DNA of 45,860 nucleotides, from positions 1 through 45,860 of the forward strand of contig CAIJLW010000085.1 of assembly GCA_903821685.1 (NCBI GenBank), in the 5' to 3' direction. The position numbers were made by a program, and so were the translations under genes. Origin of the DNA: an uncultured Sphingomonadales bacterium (GTDB lineage Bacteria > Pseudomonadota > Alphaproteobacteria > Sphingomonadales > Sphingomonadaceae). Positions 6,858 through 15,269 of this stretch are shown piece by piece. Positions within the stretch are counted from its first letter, which is position 1, and each line of letters begins with the position of its first letter. Under the pieces are notes generated by a model. It was given only the letters and a program-made list of their open reading frames with translations. It made no database searches and had not been told where the DNA came from.

Positions 6858-9326
6858 ATGCGCAGTAAAATTTTGACTATTGGTATTGGAACAGGCTTAG
6901 TTCTGGCGCTTGCAACACCTGCTTTTGCGCAGACCGCTGAGGCAACTTCAGACGATACTGGCCTGTCGGATATCATTGTGACGGCGACACGGCGCGACTC
7001 CAATCTCCAGACGACACCGATTGCAATCACTGCGGTTGACCAAACCCTCATCGAGCAGGCAAGTCCTGACAATATCGGTGATCTTGCTTCGTTCGTTCCC
7101 AATTTCTCGGCCGCAAAAATCACTGGTTTCAACGCGGCTTCCTTTGCCATGCGTGGTGTCGGTCAGAATAACATTATCGTTTATTTTGAGCCGTCCGTGC
7201 TGGTCACCGTTGACGACTTTGTGATGGCCAGTGTTCAAACCCAGTTGCTGGACACGTTTGACGTGCAGCAAGTTGAAGTTTTGCGCGGGCCGCAAGGTAC
7301 ATTGTTTGGCAAGAACGCAATCGGTGGCGCGGTGACTGTCAAGACAAAGCGGCCAGATCTTTCAAATTTTGGGGCTGAGTTTCGCATCGCGGCAGGCAGC
7401 TTTAAGTCTTACAGCGGAAACGCGTCACTCAATATTCCAATCATTCAGGACACACTCGCATTGCGTCTTGTTGGCGGATATGAATATTCGGACGGTTTCG
7501 TGCGCAACGGCGCTTGCTATGGCCCGGTTGGGACCTTTCTAACGACACCGCCAGCGTTGCCCGCAACCACGGCGAAATTCGTTGGCCGGTCAGGTTGCGG
7601 TGATGGTCGCAGGGTGGGCGGCACGGATGTTTACAATTTGCGTGCCAAATTGCTTTGGGAGCCATCAGATAATTTTGATGCGTTGCTGCAATATGAAATG
7701 ATCCGAGATAGTTCGGAAACGCCCGCGACGGTTAACGAAACCCCTGTCAACGGAGGCGGTCGTTTCTTCTTGTTCGATGCCCTGAATGTTGGATCGCGCG
7801 GCAACAAAAGCAGCGACCCCCTTAACAACGGAGGCGTGTCTAACCGTCAGGATGGCCTGATGCGGATGCAGGATGGCCACGTCGTCAATGTCGATGGCGT
7901 TTACCTCAACATGAATGTTGATGTCGGCATGGGTACGTTCACGTCAATCACGGGCTGGCGCAGCCAGCGTTCGCGCCTGCCGAACACCTATACCGGTCAA
8001 GCTCCAGTGGCTGCAGACGGTTCGGTTCTGTCTCTGTTCGATGCCACCCGCGACGACGATCGCAAGACCTGGCAGCAAGAATTGCGCTTTGCCTCAGATC
8101 TGGGTGGTGCATTTGATTTTGTTGCAGGCGGTTTCTACCAAAGGGATGATGCTGACTTCTGCGTAAACCAGTTGCTCGGCTTCCTTGATCTTACGGGTGG
8201 CCCATTGCCCTTCGGTGCCTGGAACAATACGCCTTACTTGTTGTGCAATGCGCAAAAAGCAAAATCGACCGCGTTGTTTGCTGAGGGCACATTCAAGGTG
8301 AATGACAGACTGTCCCTTACGGCTGGCGGTCGCTACACTTGGGAACGCAAGACTTGGCAGGGTCGCCAGCAGGTATTCATCCCGCAATTGGGTGGGGCGT
8401 TTGATCCAAGCATCACAATCGCTCGGCCGCTTGATGCGAGTGTTTACAACTATAAAGCCGGCGTCGTCACTGTGCGGGCAAGTGATAATGAGCCTACCTA
8501 TCGGTTCTCTGCTTCGTATAAGGCCACTGATGATACGTTCCTATATGCGACCTATTCTCATGGCTTCAAGGGCGGCGGCTTCAACGACCAAATCGGTGGT
8601 TTCGGACCGTTTGGAGCTGACTTGGCAGCGTTTTCGACGGCTGCAGCAGCAACCAAGCCTGAAAAGGCAGACAGCTATGAGGCTGGGTTAAAGACGCAGT
8701 TCCTTGACAACCGTGCGCGGCTTAACCTGACCGGTTTCTGGGTGGATTACAGCGATCTCCAAAAGCAGATTGTTGTGCCCATCACTGTCAATGGTCAGCC
8801 TAATCAGGTCACACGTTTCTTCAATGCAGCCAGCGCCCGGGTAAAGGGCCTTGAGGCAGAGGCGACACTTATCCCAACGGACGGTCTAACCCTTCGCGGC
8901 GTTCTTGGTTATCAGGATGCGAAGTACCGTAAATATGTAACGCCAATACCTGCAGGCTATGATCTGTCGAAAGCTCCGATGGATCGTGCACCTAAATGGC
9001 AATGGTCCGTCGACGGGACTTATTCAAAACCTGTCAGCAGCAATCTGAAATTGGCGGTAAATGCCAATTTGAGCTATGTGGGTCAAAACCTGTTTACACA
9101 GTCGATTGCCGATGCACGGGATAACACTTTCCTTCGCGCTCGGACGCTGTTGAATGGGTCGATCACCCTTGCCGATTTGGACGATAAATATTCGTTGCGT
9201 CTCGTAGGCAAGAACCTGACCGATAAGCGTTATGAAACGGCCAGCCAAGTTGTCGGTGGTTTGTGGACATTCACATTGTACGGCCCGCCGCGCTATTTTG
9301 GCATTGAAGCTGGCGCAAAGTTCTAA
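6858..9326 (+). CDS. TonB-dependent outer-membrane receptor
   Basis: Outer-membrane active transporter of 822 residues. An N-terminal signal peptide ends at about TPAFA, then comes a TonB-box-like segment DIIVTATRR, the plug domain (QTTPIAITAVDQ, VEVLRGPQGTLFGKNAIGGAVTV) and a long beta-barrel ending in phenylalanine (IEAGAKF), as expected for barrel assembly. The open frame begins at a TTG at 6840, but the ATG at 6858 has GGGGAGG five bases before it and begins the signal peptide, so I use 6858. It heads a two-gene unit with the PQQ dehydrogenase 21 bases downstream and is divergent from the Rieske operon. Receptors of this sphingomonad type often import hydrophobic organic substrates rather than siderophores; the cluster context supports that here. 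Confidence 0.93.
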   Translation: MRSKILTIGIGTGLVLALATPAFAQTAEATSDDTGLSDIIVTATRRDSNLQTTPIAITAVDQTLIEQASPDNIGDLASFVPNFSAAKITGFNAASFAMRGVGQNNIIVYFEPSVLVTVDDFVMASVQTQLLDTFDVQQVEVLRGPQGTLFGKNAIGGAVTVKTKRPDLSNFGAEFRIAAGSFKSYSGNASLNIPIIQDTLALRLVGGYEYSDGFVRNGACYGPVGTFLTTPPALPATTAKFVGRSGCGDGRRVGGTDVYNLRAKLLWEPSDNFDALLQYEMIRDSSETPATVNETPVNGGGRFFLFDALNVGSRGNKSSDPLNNGGVSNRQDGLMRMQDGHVVNVDGVYLNMNVDVGMGTFTSITGWRSQRSRLPNTYTGQAPVAADGSVLSLFDATRDDDRKTWQQELRFASDLGGAFDFVAGGFYQRDDADFCVNQLLGFLDLTGGPLPFGAWNNTPYLLCNAQKAKSTALFAEGTFKVNDRLSLTAGGRYTWERKTWQGRQQVFIPQLGGAFDPSITIARPLDASVYNYKAGVVTVRASDNEPTYRFSASYKATDDTFLYATYSHGFKGGGFNDQIGGFGPFGADLAAFSTAAAATKPEKADSYEAGLKTQFLDNRARLNLTGFWVDYSDLQKQIVVPITVNGQPNQVTRFFNAASARVKGLEAEATLIPTDGLTLRGVLGYQDAKYRKYVTPIPAGYDLSKAPMDRAPKWQWSVDGTYSKPVSSNLKLAVNANLSYVGQNLFTQSIADARDNTFLRARTLLNGSITLADLDDKYSLRLVGKNLTDKRYETASQVVGGLWTFTLYGPPRYFGIEAGAKF

Positions 9327-9347
9327 ATAAAAGCGGGGGAAAAGGTT

Positions 9348-11243
9348 ATGCGACGCAGTTGGATCGGACTGGTTTTAGCTGCGTCGCTCGCCTTTTCAGG
9401 ATGTAGTCAACCATCTGCTGACAAGGTCGGCGGGGAACGAATGACTTCGACTGACGAAATGCAGTCGCGAGATGGCCCAACCATTGATGTTGAAAAACAT
9501 CCCGGAAAGGGTCTGTTTCTAGAAAATTGCGCGGCCTGCCATAATGGCGGCGTGCCAAAAGCGCCCCAGCAGGTGTGGCTTGAAATGATGGCCCCGGACG
9601 CCATCTTGGCTTCCATGAATGGCGGGATAATGAGCCAGCAGGCCGCCAAACTTTCGCCTCTGCAACGCCTGCAGATTGCAGAATATCTGACCCGCACATC
9701 ACTTGCAGATTACAAGGCTCCTGCGCCGCCTGCTTCATGCGACGCGCAGCATGCAAGGTTTGACACAGGATCACTTCCCGCCAAGACGGGTTGGGGGCAT
9801 AATAACAATAGATTTGTGTCGGCCCAACAGGCGGGTTTGACCAAGGAGCAGGTCCCACAGCTAAAACTTAAATGGGCGTTCGCTTATCCGAAAGCGCTAA
9901 GGGCTAGGTCTCAACCTTCGATCGGCTGGGGCGCGGTGTTTGTAGGAAGCCAAGACGGCACAGTATACGCGTTTGACCTCGAAACGGGCTGTATGCGTTG
10001 GTCTTTCCGCGCATCGGCTGAAGTCCGCACTGCTGTCGTGTTAGATCCGGAGACAAAGCGGCTTTATTTCGGCGATGTGTTGGCCCGCATGTATGCTCTT
10101 GATGCGATGACGGGTAAGCTCGTTTGGAAGGCGAAAATAGATGACCATTCAAACGCAACGATCACAGGAACGCCTACTATTGGAGGGGGACAACTCTTCG
10201 TTCCTGTCTCGTCACTTGAAGTAACCGCTGCCGCCGATCCAAAATATGCTTGCTGCACTTTCAGGGGTTCGGTCGTAGCACTTAATGCCAAGTCGGGTTC
10301 CGTAAATTGGCGGCATTACAGTGTTACCGCTCCCGGCGTTCGCTATGGCAAGACCAAAGTTGGGACGGATATCATCGGACCGTCGGGTGCTCCAATTTGG
10401 AACAGCCCCACTTTTGATGCGACAACAAACCGGGTCTATTTCGGTTCTGGAGAGAATTACTCTTCACCAGCTGATGAGAATAGCGACGCTGTGTTTGCGG
10501 TAAATGCAAAAACGGGCAAGCGAATTTGGAAGTCGCAGCTGACCAAGGGCGATGCCTGGAATGTTGGTTGCATGATAGGCAATGACAATTGCCCTAAGGA
10601 AAACGGCCCTGATCTTGATGTGGCGGCTTCAGTTCTTCTTGTGCCCATTGGTGGCGGAAAAACCATGATCGTTGCAGGACAGAAATCCGCAGATGTATTC
10701 GGCCTTGACCCGGATACTGGGAAGCCTGTCTGGAAAACGACCCTTGGGCATGGGGGAACGCAGGGCGGTGTCCATTTTGGGATGGCAGCGCAAGGGCGCC
10801 TTGTTTATGTTCCAATCAACGACATGGAAGATACGAACGACGGCCGCGTCTATAATGCAAAGTTGCGCGGAGCTGGTCTTCACGCAATCGATGGTGCAAC
10901 TGGCCGTGTGTTCTGGAAGTCATTAGCTGATAATGTTTGCGGCAAGAAAGCAAACTGTGATCCTGGCATTTCCTCGGCAGTTACGGCTCTAACAGGATTT
11001 GTTTTCGCGGGGCATCTTGACGGTCGCTTTAGGGCCTATGACAGCCGTACTGGCAAACCGATATGGACTGTGGACACAACATTGCCCGTAAAGACGATCT
11101 CAGGTTCGACAGCGAGAGGCGGAGGCATGAGTGGCCCGGGTGCGGCAGTGGCCAATGGCCATGTCGTCGTTAACTCAGGCTATGGTCTTTATAACCATAT
11201 GCCCGGTAATCTGCTGATGATCTTCACACCTGGCGGAAAATAA
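9348..11243 (+). CDS. quinohaemoprotein dehydrogenase, N-terminal cytochrome c plus PQQ propeller (PVADH-like)
   Basis: Periplasmic or membrane-anchored alcohol dehydrogenase of 631 residues. The start MRRSWIGLVLAASLAFSGC is a signal sequence with a possible lipoprotein cysteine. A single haem c motif CAACH lies at residues 61-65, followed by an eight-bladed PQQ-binding propeller with repeated motifs such as GTVYAFDLETG, RMYALDAMTGKLVWKA and GSVVALNAKSGSVNW. The adjacent cysteine pair in KYACCTFRG matches the vicinal disulfide of quinoprotein alcohol dehydrogenases. Haem first, propeller second is the order of polyvinyl-alcohol dehydrogenases, whereas most quinohaemoproteins carry haem at the C-terminus. 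Expected reaction: oxidation of a secondary alcohol to a ketone outside the cytoplasm, passing electrons to the respiratory chain. It follows the TonB receptor closely. PQQ biosynthesis genes are not in the window. Confidence 0.88.
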   Translation: MRRSWIGLVLAASLAFSGCSQPSADKVGGERMTSTDEMQSRDGPTIDVEKHPGKGLFLENCAACHNGGVPKAPQQVWLEMMAPDAILASMNGGIMSQQAAKLSPLQRLQIAEYLTRTSLADYKAPAPPASCDAQHARFDTGSLPAKTGWGHNNNRFVSAQQAGLTKEQVPQLKLKWAFAYPKALRARSQPSIGWGAVFVGSQDGTVYAFDLETGCMRWSFRASAEVRTAVVLDPETKRLYFGDVLARMYALDAMTGKLVWKAKIDDHSNATITGTPTIGGGQLFVPVSSLEVTAAADPKYACCTFRGSVVALNAKSGSVNWRHYSVTAPGVRYGKTKVGTDIIGPSGAPIWNSPTFDATTNRVYFGSGENYSSPADENSDAVFAVNAKTGKRIWKSQLTKGDAWNVGCMIGNDNCPKENGPDLDVAASVLLVPIGGGKTMIVAGQKSADVFGLDPDTGKPVWKTTLGHGGTQGGVHFGMAAQGRLVYVPINDMEDTNDGRVYNAKLRGAGLHAIDGATGRVFWKSLADNVCGKKANCDPGISSAVTALTGFVFAGHLDGRFRAYDSRTGKPIWTVDTTLPVKTISGSTARGGGMSGPGAAVANGHVVVNSGYGLYNHMPGNLLMIFTPGGK

Positions 11244-11270
11244 TCACAGCCGCGCCAGGCCATATTTGGG

Positions 11271-12485
11271 TCAAAGCTTTTCAATCCAGTCGCCAAGCAT
11301 CTGTTCGACGCGCATGTGCGCCGGCACGCGCTCTGGCCCTATCCGGCGATCTGCTTCCTCGTGCCAATGATAGATTCGGCGTTCCTGATAGTTGAGGGGG
11401 ATGCCTATGAACCCAGGACCTTCGACTGATTCTTGAATTTTACCCGCGAACCTCAGATCTTCGAGCAGGATCGTTTCAAAATTTTTGATCCGCGTGTCCC
11501 AAAGCGGGCTGAGATTTTCTGCTGGAAGCTTGGGGCCAAACCAATGGCATTCAATCCGCATCGTGTTCGCCGATTGCGGCCAGAAAACAAGCATGGGTAT
11601 ACCCGTTGCCGTTGGGGGCATCACGATGTTGGGAAAAATGTTGTAACTGACATTGTTTATGCGGGGTGTCTCGGTGACGCTTTGGATTTCGGGCATTCCC
11701 CGTGTGCCTGGATCGATCCAATCGGGCCGACGATTGGGCGTGACCATCCGTGAATGGCCATGCGGCCAAAGAGTAGCGGTCATACCGCGGTGATCGAGGA
11801 ACCGATCGGCCGTGTCCTGATGGATCGATTTTAGATGATACACTTCCAAAAATACATCGAGCAGAACTTTCACGTTGCATGGTACGTCATAGCTGCGCGA
11901 ATGGACGAGCATGAGATTGTCGAGATCGAATTGCCGAAGTTCGCTTTCCAAAGGTCCCAAGCTTTCGAGCAACCCTAGCGCATCAGGGTCCTCGTTGATA
12001 AAAATCCAGCCTCCAAGCGTTTCACAGCGGACGGGCAGCAGTGACCGACAGGCAAAGTCTAGATCGACGAAATCGCGCTTGTCGCGTACCGATTTCAACT
12101 GACCATCGAGCGTATAGCTCCAGCCGTGATAGCCGCACACAAAACCCCGGCTCTGACCGGCCTCTTCCGTGACAAGTGGGCCGCCGCGATGTCGGCAGGT
12201 GTTGTAGAAGGCGCGCAATTTACCTTGCAGATCACGCACGATCAGAATGGGCGTCCCGGTATTGCGCGTTAGGAACCAGCTGCCCGGTTCGGCGACTTGG
12301 CTATTGTGACCGGCATAAAGCCAGCTGCGCTTCCAAAGACCCTGTTTTTCCAGTTCAAGAAATTGCGGATCAATGTAGCGGGCCGCTGCTATGTCGGGTA
12401 GCCGCGGAAATCCCGCCGGGGGCTTAGTGCGCGCGGCTTCGAATGCGATGTTGTCTTTGATCCGCCGCGTCGTCTTCGCATCCAT
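11271..12485 (-). CDS. Rieske non-haem iron oxygenase, alpha subunit (second)
   Basis: Terminal oxygenase of 404 residues, shorter than the first one. Rieske ligands are Cys97, His99 (CRHRGG), Cys117 and His120 (CGYHGW). The catalytic iron motif is E214-x2-H217-x4-H222 (LEVYHLKSIH), again with glutamate at the bridging position. The C-terminal acidic ligand probably lies in LLEDLRFAGKIQ. Overall it resembles the broad class of homo-oligomeric Rieske mono/dioxygenases annotated as aromatic-ring-hydroxylating alpha subunits. It is transcribed away from the Rieske ferredoxin at 12646 and converges with the PQQ dehydrogenase, ending 28 bases from it. The divergent promoter holds the same operator-like motif as the first Rieske gene. 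Likely partner: the ferredoxin next door. Substrate unknown. Confidence 0.92.
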   Translation of the reverse strand: MDAKTTRRIKDNIAFEAARTKPPAGFPRLPDIAAARYIDPQFLELEKQGLWKRSWLYAGHNSQVAEPGSWFLTRNTGTPILIVRDLQGKLRAFYNTCRHRGGPLVTEEAGQSRGFVCGYHGWSYTLDGQLKSVRDKRDFVDLDFACRSLLPVRCETLGGWIFINEDPDALGLLESLGPLESELRQFDLDNLMLVHSRSYDVPCNVKVLLDVFLEVYHLKSIHQDTADRFLDHRGMTATLWPHGHSRMVTPNRRPDWIDPGTRGMPEIQSVTETPRINNVSYNIFPNIVMPPTATGIPMLVFWPQSANTMRIECHWFGPKLPAENLSPLWDTRIKNFETILLEDLRFAGKIQESVEGPGFIGIPLNYQERRIYHWHEEADRRIGPERVPAHMRVEQMLGDWIEKL

Positions 12486-12541
12486 AGCCCATGACCTTTA
12501 TAAAGTGCTGGATTCTCGTATAGAGCGCTAACCTGAAACGA

Positions 12542-12553
12542 CAATCATGTTTG
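12542..12553. promoter_or_regulatory. candidate operator CAATCATGTTTG, copy 2
   Basis: Lies in the 160-base space between the Rieske oxygenase (start 12485) and the Rieske ferredoxin (start 12646). Identical over 12 bases, and T-rich beyond them, to the minus-strand sequence at 6754-6765. The space is otherwise without a recognisable gene. Confidence 0.6.
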
Positions 12554-12645
12554 CTTTTTGAAGGTACTTCAGGCATCTTTAGAGGGCAAAGGGTACGGAT
12601 TTGCCGAAGGGATTTTCATGAGTTTTCGACCGATAGGACACACCG

Positions 12646-12978
12646 TTGATCAAGGATGCTGAAACCGTGAAAATTGCCGTCGCGCCGCTGACCGATATTC
12701 CCGAAAATGGTACCCGTACGTTTGCCCTGCATGGAAAGTCTGTGCTTGTCGCCCGCACCCCTGCAGGCGTGTTCGCGATTGAGAACAGGTGTAGCCACGC
12801 CTTGCAGGCCCTCGAAGGCGGCAAATTGAAGGGGTTTCATATCTTCTGTCCGGCGCACGGTGTGCGCTTCGACATGCGGGATGGTTCTGCCATGGGGACA
12901 TTAACCAAATTGCCGATAAATGTATGGGACGTCGAAATAATTGACGGTGTCATCCACATCGGCATCGACGTTGAATGA
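12646..12978 (+). CDS. Rieske-type [2Fe-2S] ferredoxin
   Basis: Small electron carrier of 110 residues for non-haem iron oxygenases. The cluster ligands are Cys49 and His51 (CSH) and Cys68 and His71 (CPAHG), with the surrounding strands of the Rieske fold (GKSVLVARTPAGVFAIENRC, GVRFDMRDGSAMG). The start is a TTG with AGGA seven bases upstream; a GTG at 12667 is the alternative and would shorten the protein by 7 residues. Its stop overlaps the start of the flavoprotein gene at 12975 (ATGA), so the two are co-translated. It is divergent from the second Rieske oxygenase and is the only dedicated ferredoxin in the window, so it may serve both oxygenases. Confidence 0.9.
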   Translation: MIKDAETVKIAVAPLTDIPENGTRTFALHGKSVLVARTPAGVFAIENRCSHALQALEGGKLKGFHIFCPAHGVRFDMRDGSAMGTLTKLPINVWDVEIIDGVIHIGIDVE

Positions 12979-13604
12979 ACAGGCTGCTTTACATCGGGGG
13001 CAGTCCACGCAAGGAACGATCGCGATCGGCCATAGTTGCCGATCGTTTGCTGACGCGCCTTAAAGAGCGATATCCAGCGTTAACAGTCGAGCGTCTTGAC
13101 GTGTTCGACATAGATTTACCCGCGTTTGATCAAGATGCAGTTGCTGGTCGCTATCATTTGCTCGCCGGCAACGCGGTTGATCCCGAGCAGGCAGACGCAT
13201 GGCTGGATCTGAAGAAATGGACTGATCAATTCCTGTCATTTGATAGCTATTTGATAGCCACGCCAATGTGGAATTTCGGCATCCCGTATCGGCTGAAACA
13301 ATATATTGATATCTTGACCCAGCCGGGACTGACATTCTGCAACGATAGCGATGGCAATGTCGAGGGGTTGGCCCAGGGGAGGCGGGCGATAATCGTTGCT
13401 GCCAGCGCAATGCCCTTTGGCAGCCTGCCAGAAATTGATGGGCTCGATTTTCAACTCGCATATTTGAAGGCATGGCTTGCGTTCATCGGCGTGACTGACA
13501 TCGGCGCAGTTCGCGTGGCTGGCACCTTCGGGCCTGACGATGTTGTTGCTGCAGCCATGGCACAGGCTTTTACCGACGCGGACCGACTTGCTGACACGAT
13601 GTGA
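12975..13604 (+). CDS. FMN-dependent NADH-azoreductase-like flavoprotein (AzoR/AcpD family)
   Basis: Flavodoxin-fold oxidoreductase of 209 residues. The start LLYIGGSPRKERSRS is the FMN phosphate-binding loop; ATPMWNFGIPYRLKQYID is the family signature around the FMN ring and dimer interface. Characterised members reduce quinones and azo compounds with NAD(P)H. It is translationally coupled to the Rieske ferredoxin, where a ferredoxin reductase would usually be found. Either it reduces a quinone formed in the pathway, or it stands in for the missing reductase; the second idea is only inference from position. Typical AzoR proteins are dimers of about 200 residues, so length is normal. Confidence 0.85.
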   Translation: MNRLLYIGGSPRKERSRSAIVADRLLTRLKERYPALTVERLDVFDIDLPAFDQDAVAGRYHLLAGNAVDPEQADAWLDLKKWTDQFLSFDSYLIATPMWNFGIPYRLKQYIDILTQPGLTFCNDSDGNVEGLAQGRRAIIVAASAMPFGSLPEIDGLDFQLAYLKAWLAFIGVTDIGAVRVAGTFGPDDVVAAAMAQAFTDADRLADTM

Positions 13605-13660
13605 CCGCGCGGCGAACCAGGTTGGACTATTAGGCCGGTATACAGGCCCCAAATCTAGGC

Positions 13661-14089
13661 CTAACTTGCGAGCTGACCTGTGACAGGCCGGAATTTGGGC
13701 ATAGTGATTTCAGCCGACCATTGCTCGAAAATGACTTCGACGGCGAGGCCGCATTTGACGCTTTCGACGTCGCAGCCGATGACATTGCTCATCATGCGCG
13801 GTCCCTCCTCAAGCGTGATTAGGGCAATGACATAGGGGACATCGGCGGCATAAGCGTCTGATACGGCGCGCGTGACGACAGTATACGTTTCCACAGTGCC
13901 GCGCCCACTGGCTTCACGCCATTCAAGCTGTTCGGACATGCAGTTCGCGCAGATAACGCGCGGGTAGAATTGATGCGTGCCGCACGCCGTGCAGTATTGC
14001 AGCAATAGCTTATGATCGCGGCAGCCCTGCCAGAAAGGAGCGGATTCTGGTGTTGGGCGGGGAAGAAATTTGTCCATCTGGCCCGTCAT
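13661..14089 (-). CDS. DUF35 Zn-ribbon/OB-fold protein, ChsH2 C-terminal-like
   Basis: A 142-residue protein with a rubredoxin-like zinc ribbon, Cys33-x2-Cys36 and Cys47-x2-Cys50 (CTACG, CANCM), followed by an OB-fold (GRGTVETYTVVTRA, YVIALITLEEGPRMMSNVIG). The open frame extends further upstream, but the ATG at 14089 overlaps the stop of the aldolase gene (TGATG) and begins the conserved part, so I use it. DUF35 proteins bind thiolase-fold partners; in actinobacterial steroid degradation the DUF35 domain of ChsH2 is required for the Ltp2 retro-aldolase. Here the same domain is a separate gene directly after an Ltp2-like gene and near a ChsH2-N-like gene. Expected role: obligate partner of the neighbouring aldolase/thiolase, in the cytoplasm. 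Confidence 0.88.
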   Translation of the reverse strand: MTGQMDKFLPRPTPESAPFWQGCRDHKLLLQYCTACGTHQFYPRVICANCMSEQLEWREASGRGTVETYTVVTRAVSDAYAADVPYVIALITLEEGPRMMSNVIGCDVESVKCGLAVEVIFEQWSAEITMPKFRPVTGQLAS

Positions 14090-15258
14090 CAGTGACGCTC
14101 CCTCGCAAGAATCACTGTGGTATGGCTGGACATGATGCCGCCCTGGCCATGCACAATTGCGACTTTGGCATCCTTGACCTGTCGCGCGCCCGCCGTGCCG
14201 CGAAGCTGAGTCACGGTTTCGGTGAGCGCAAACATTGATCCAGGGTTGCCTGGATGACAATGGGATAGAAGTCCGCCATGGGTGTTGACTGGTAGCATGC
14301 CACCAAGCTCGATATTACCATTTTCTACGAACGCTCCGCCTTCACCCTTTTGGCAAAAGCCTAGATCTTCAAGCTCCACCAGCACCGTGGGCGTGAAACA
14401 ATCGTACAGTTGTGCGAAGTCCATGTCGCTCGGTCTAAGGCCCGCCATTGCATAAGCCCGCCGCCCCGATTCCACGGCGAAGGATGTAGTCAGGCTTTGT
14501 GCTTGGCTTATATGTTCATGGCCATGCCCTTCGCCCACACCCAGAATATACACGGGGTCGTGAGGGAAATCCGCGGCTCTATCAGCTGAGGTCATGATAA
14601 TCGCTGATCCACCATCCGACACCAGAGAACAGTCAAGTAGGTGCAAGGGATCGGCAATCATTCGCGAATTCATGACGTCATCGATTGTGATAGGGGTGCG
14701 CATTTCGGCGGTCGGGTTGAGGCAGGCATGTTTGCGGCATGCAACGGCGATTGCGGCGAACTGCTCGGCGGTCGTGCCATATTTGTGCATATGGGCACGG
14801 GCAATGAGGGCGTAAAAAGCTGGGACCGTAGGGCCGAATGGAATTTCAAACTGAGAATGGCCAGCCGATGACTGCATTTTCATAGCCTGGTCTCGCGTCA
14901 GGCCGCTACGCAAACTGTCGGCCATCGTGATCAGGACGGTAGTGCACATGCCGCTGACGATCGCAGCAGCTGCATGATGCAGAATCGAAAAGGTAGTGCT
15001 GCCGCCAGCAACCACGCTCATGCAATAGCGCGGGAAAATTTGCATATACTCGGCCATTGCTTCGGCGTGATACATATACGGTTCGGCCATCGAATTGCAG
15101 GTGATTAGCCCATCAATCTGGCCCTTTGTGATATTGGCATCTGCCATAGCGCGCCGTGCCGCATCAATACACAAGCCGGTAGGGCTGAATTGGGGAAGCT
15201 TTCCCACCTGGGTATCCGCAGCCCCAACAATGGCGACCTTTCCCCGCAAGTTATCCAT
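14089..15258 (-). CDS. Ltp2-like thiolase-fold protein (SCP2-thiolase type, probable retro-aldolase)
   Basis: Cytoplasmic thiolase-superfamily enzyme of 389 residues. It starts KVAIVGAADTQVGKLPQ, typical of lipid-transfer-protein/SCP-x thiolases, and ends with KVAIVHGQGG, the C-terminal loop of the fold. Where true thiolases have a nucleophilic cysteine it reads VAGGSTTFS (about 83-91) without one, as in Ltp-type aldolases. Tyrosines in AQLYDCFTP lie where Ltp2 has catalytic tyrosines, though I cannot align them precisely. With the DUF35 protein it should cleave a beta-hydroxyacyl-CoA (tertiary alcohol) into a ketone and a short acyl-CoA, as Ltp2 does for the steroid C17 side chain. Gene order hydratase, hydratase, aldolase, DUF35 supports this. 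A thiolytic role is the alternative. Confidence 0.85.
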   Translation of the reverse strand: MDNLRGKVAIVGAADTQVGKLPQFSPTGLCIDAARRAMADANITKGQIDGLITCNSMAEPYMYHAEAMAEYMQIFPRYCMSVVAGGSTTFSILHHAAAAIVSGMCTTVLITMADSLRSGLTRDQAMKMQSSAGHSQFEIPFGPTVPAFYALIARAHMHKYGTTAEQFAAIAVACRKHACLNPTAEMRTPITIDDVMNSRMIADPLHLLDCSLVSDGGSAIIMTSADRAADFPHDPVYILGVGEGHGHEHISQAQSLTTSFAVESGRRAYAMAGLRPSDMDFAQLYDCFTPTVLVELEDLGFCQKGEGGAFVENGNIELGGMLPVNTHGGLLSHCHPGNPGSMFALTETVTQLRGTAGARQVKDAKVAIVHGQGGIMSSHTTVILARERH

Positions 15259-15269
15259 GGTTGTTCCGA

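Noticed and set aside
13630-13664. Inverted repeat TTAGGCC/GGCCTAA between convergent genes
   Set aside because: Loop of 21 bases and no T-run, so not a convincing terminator.
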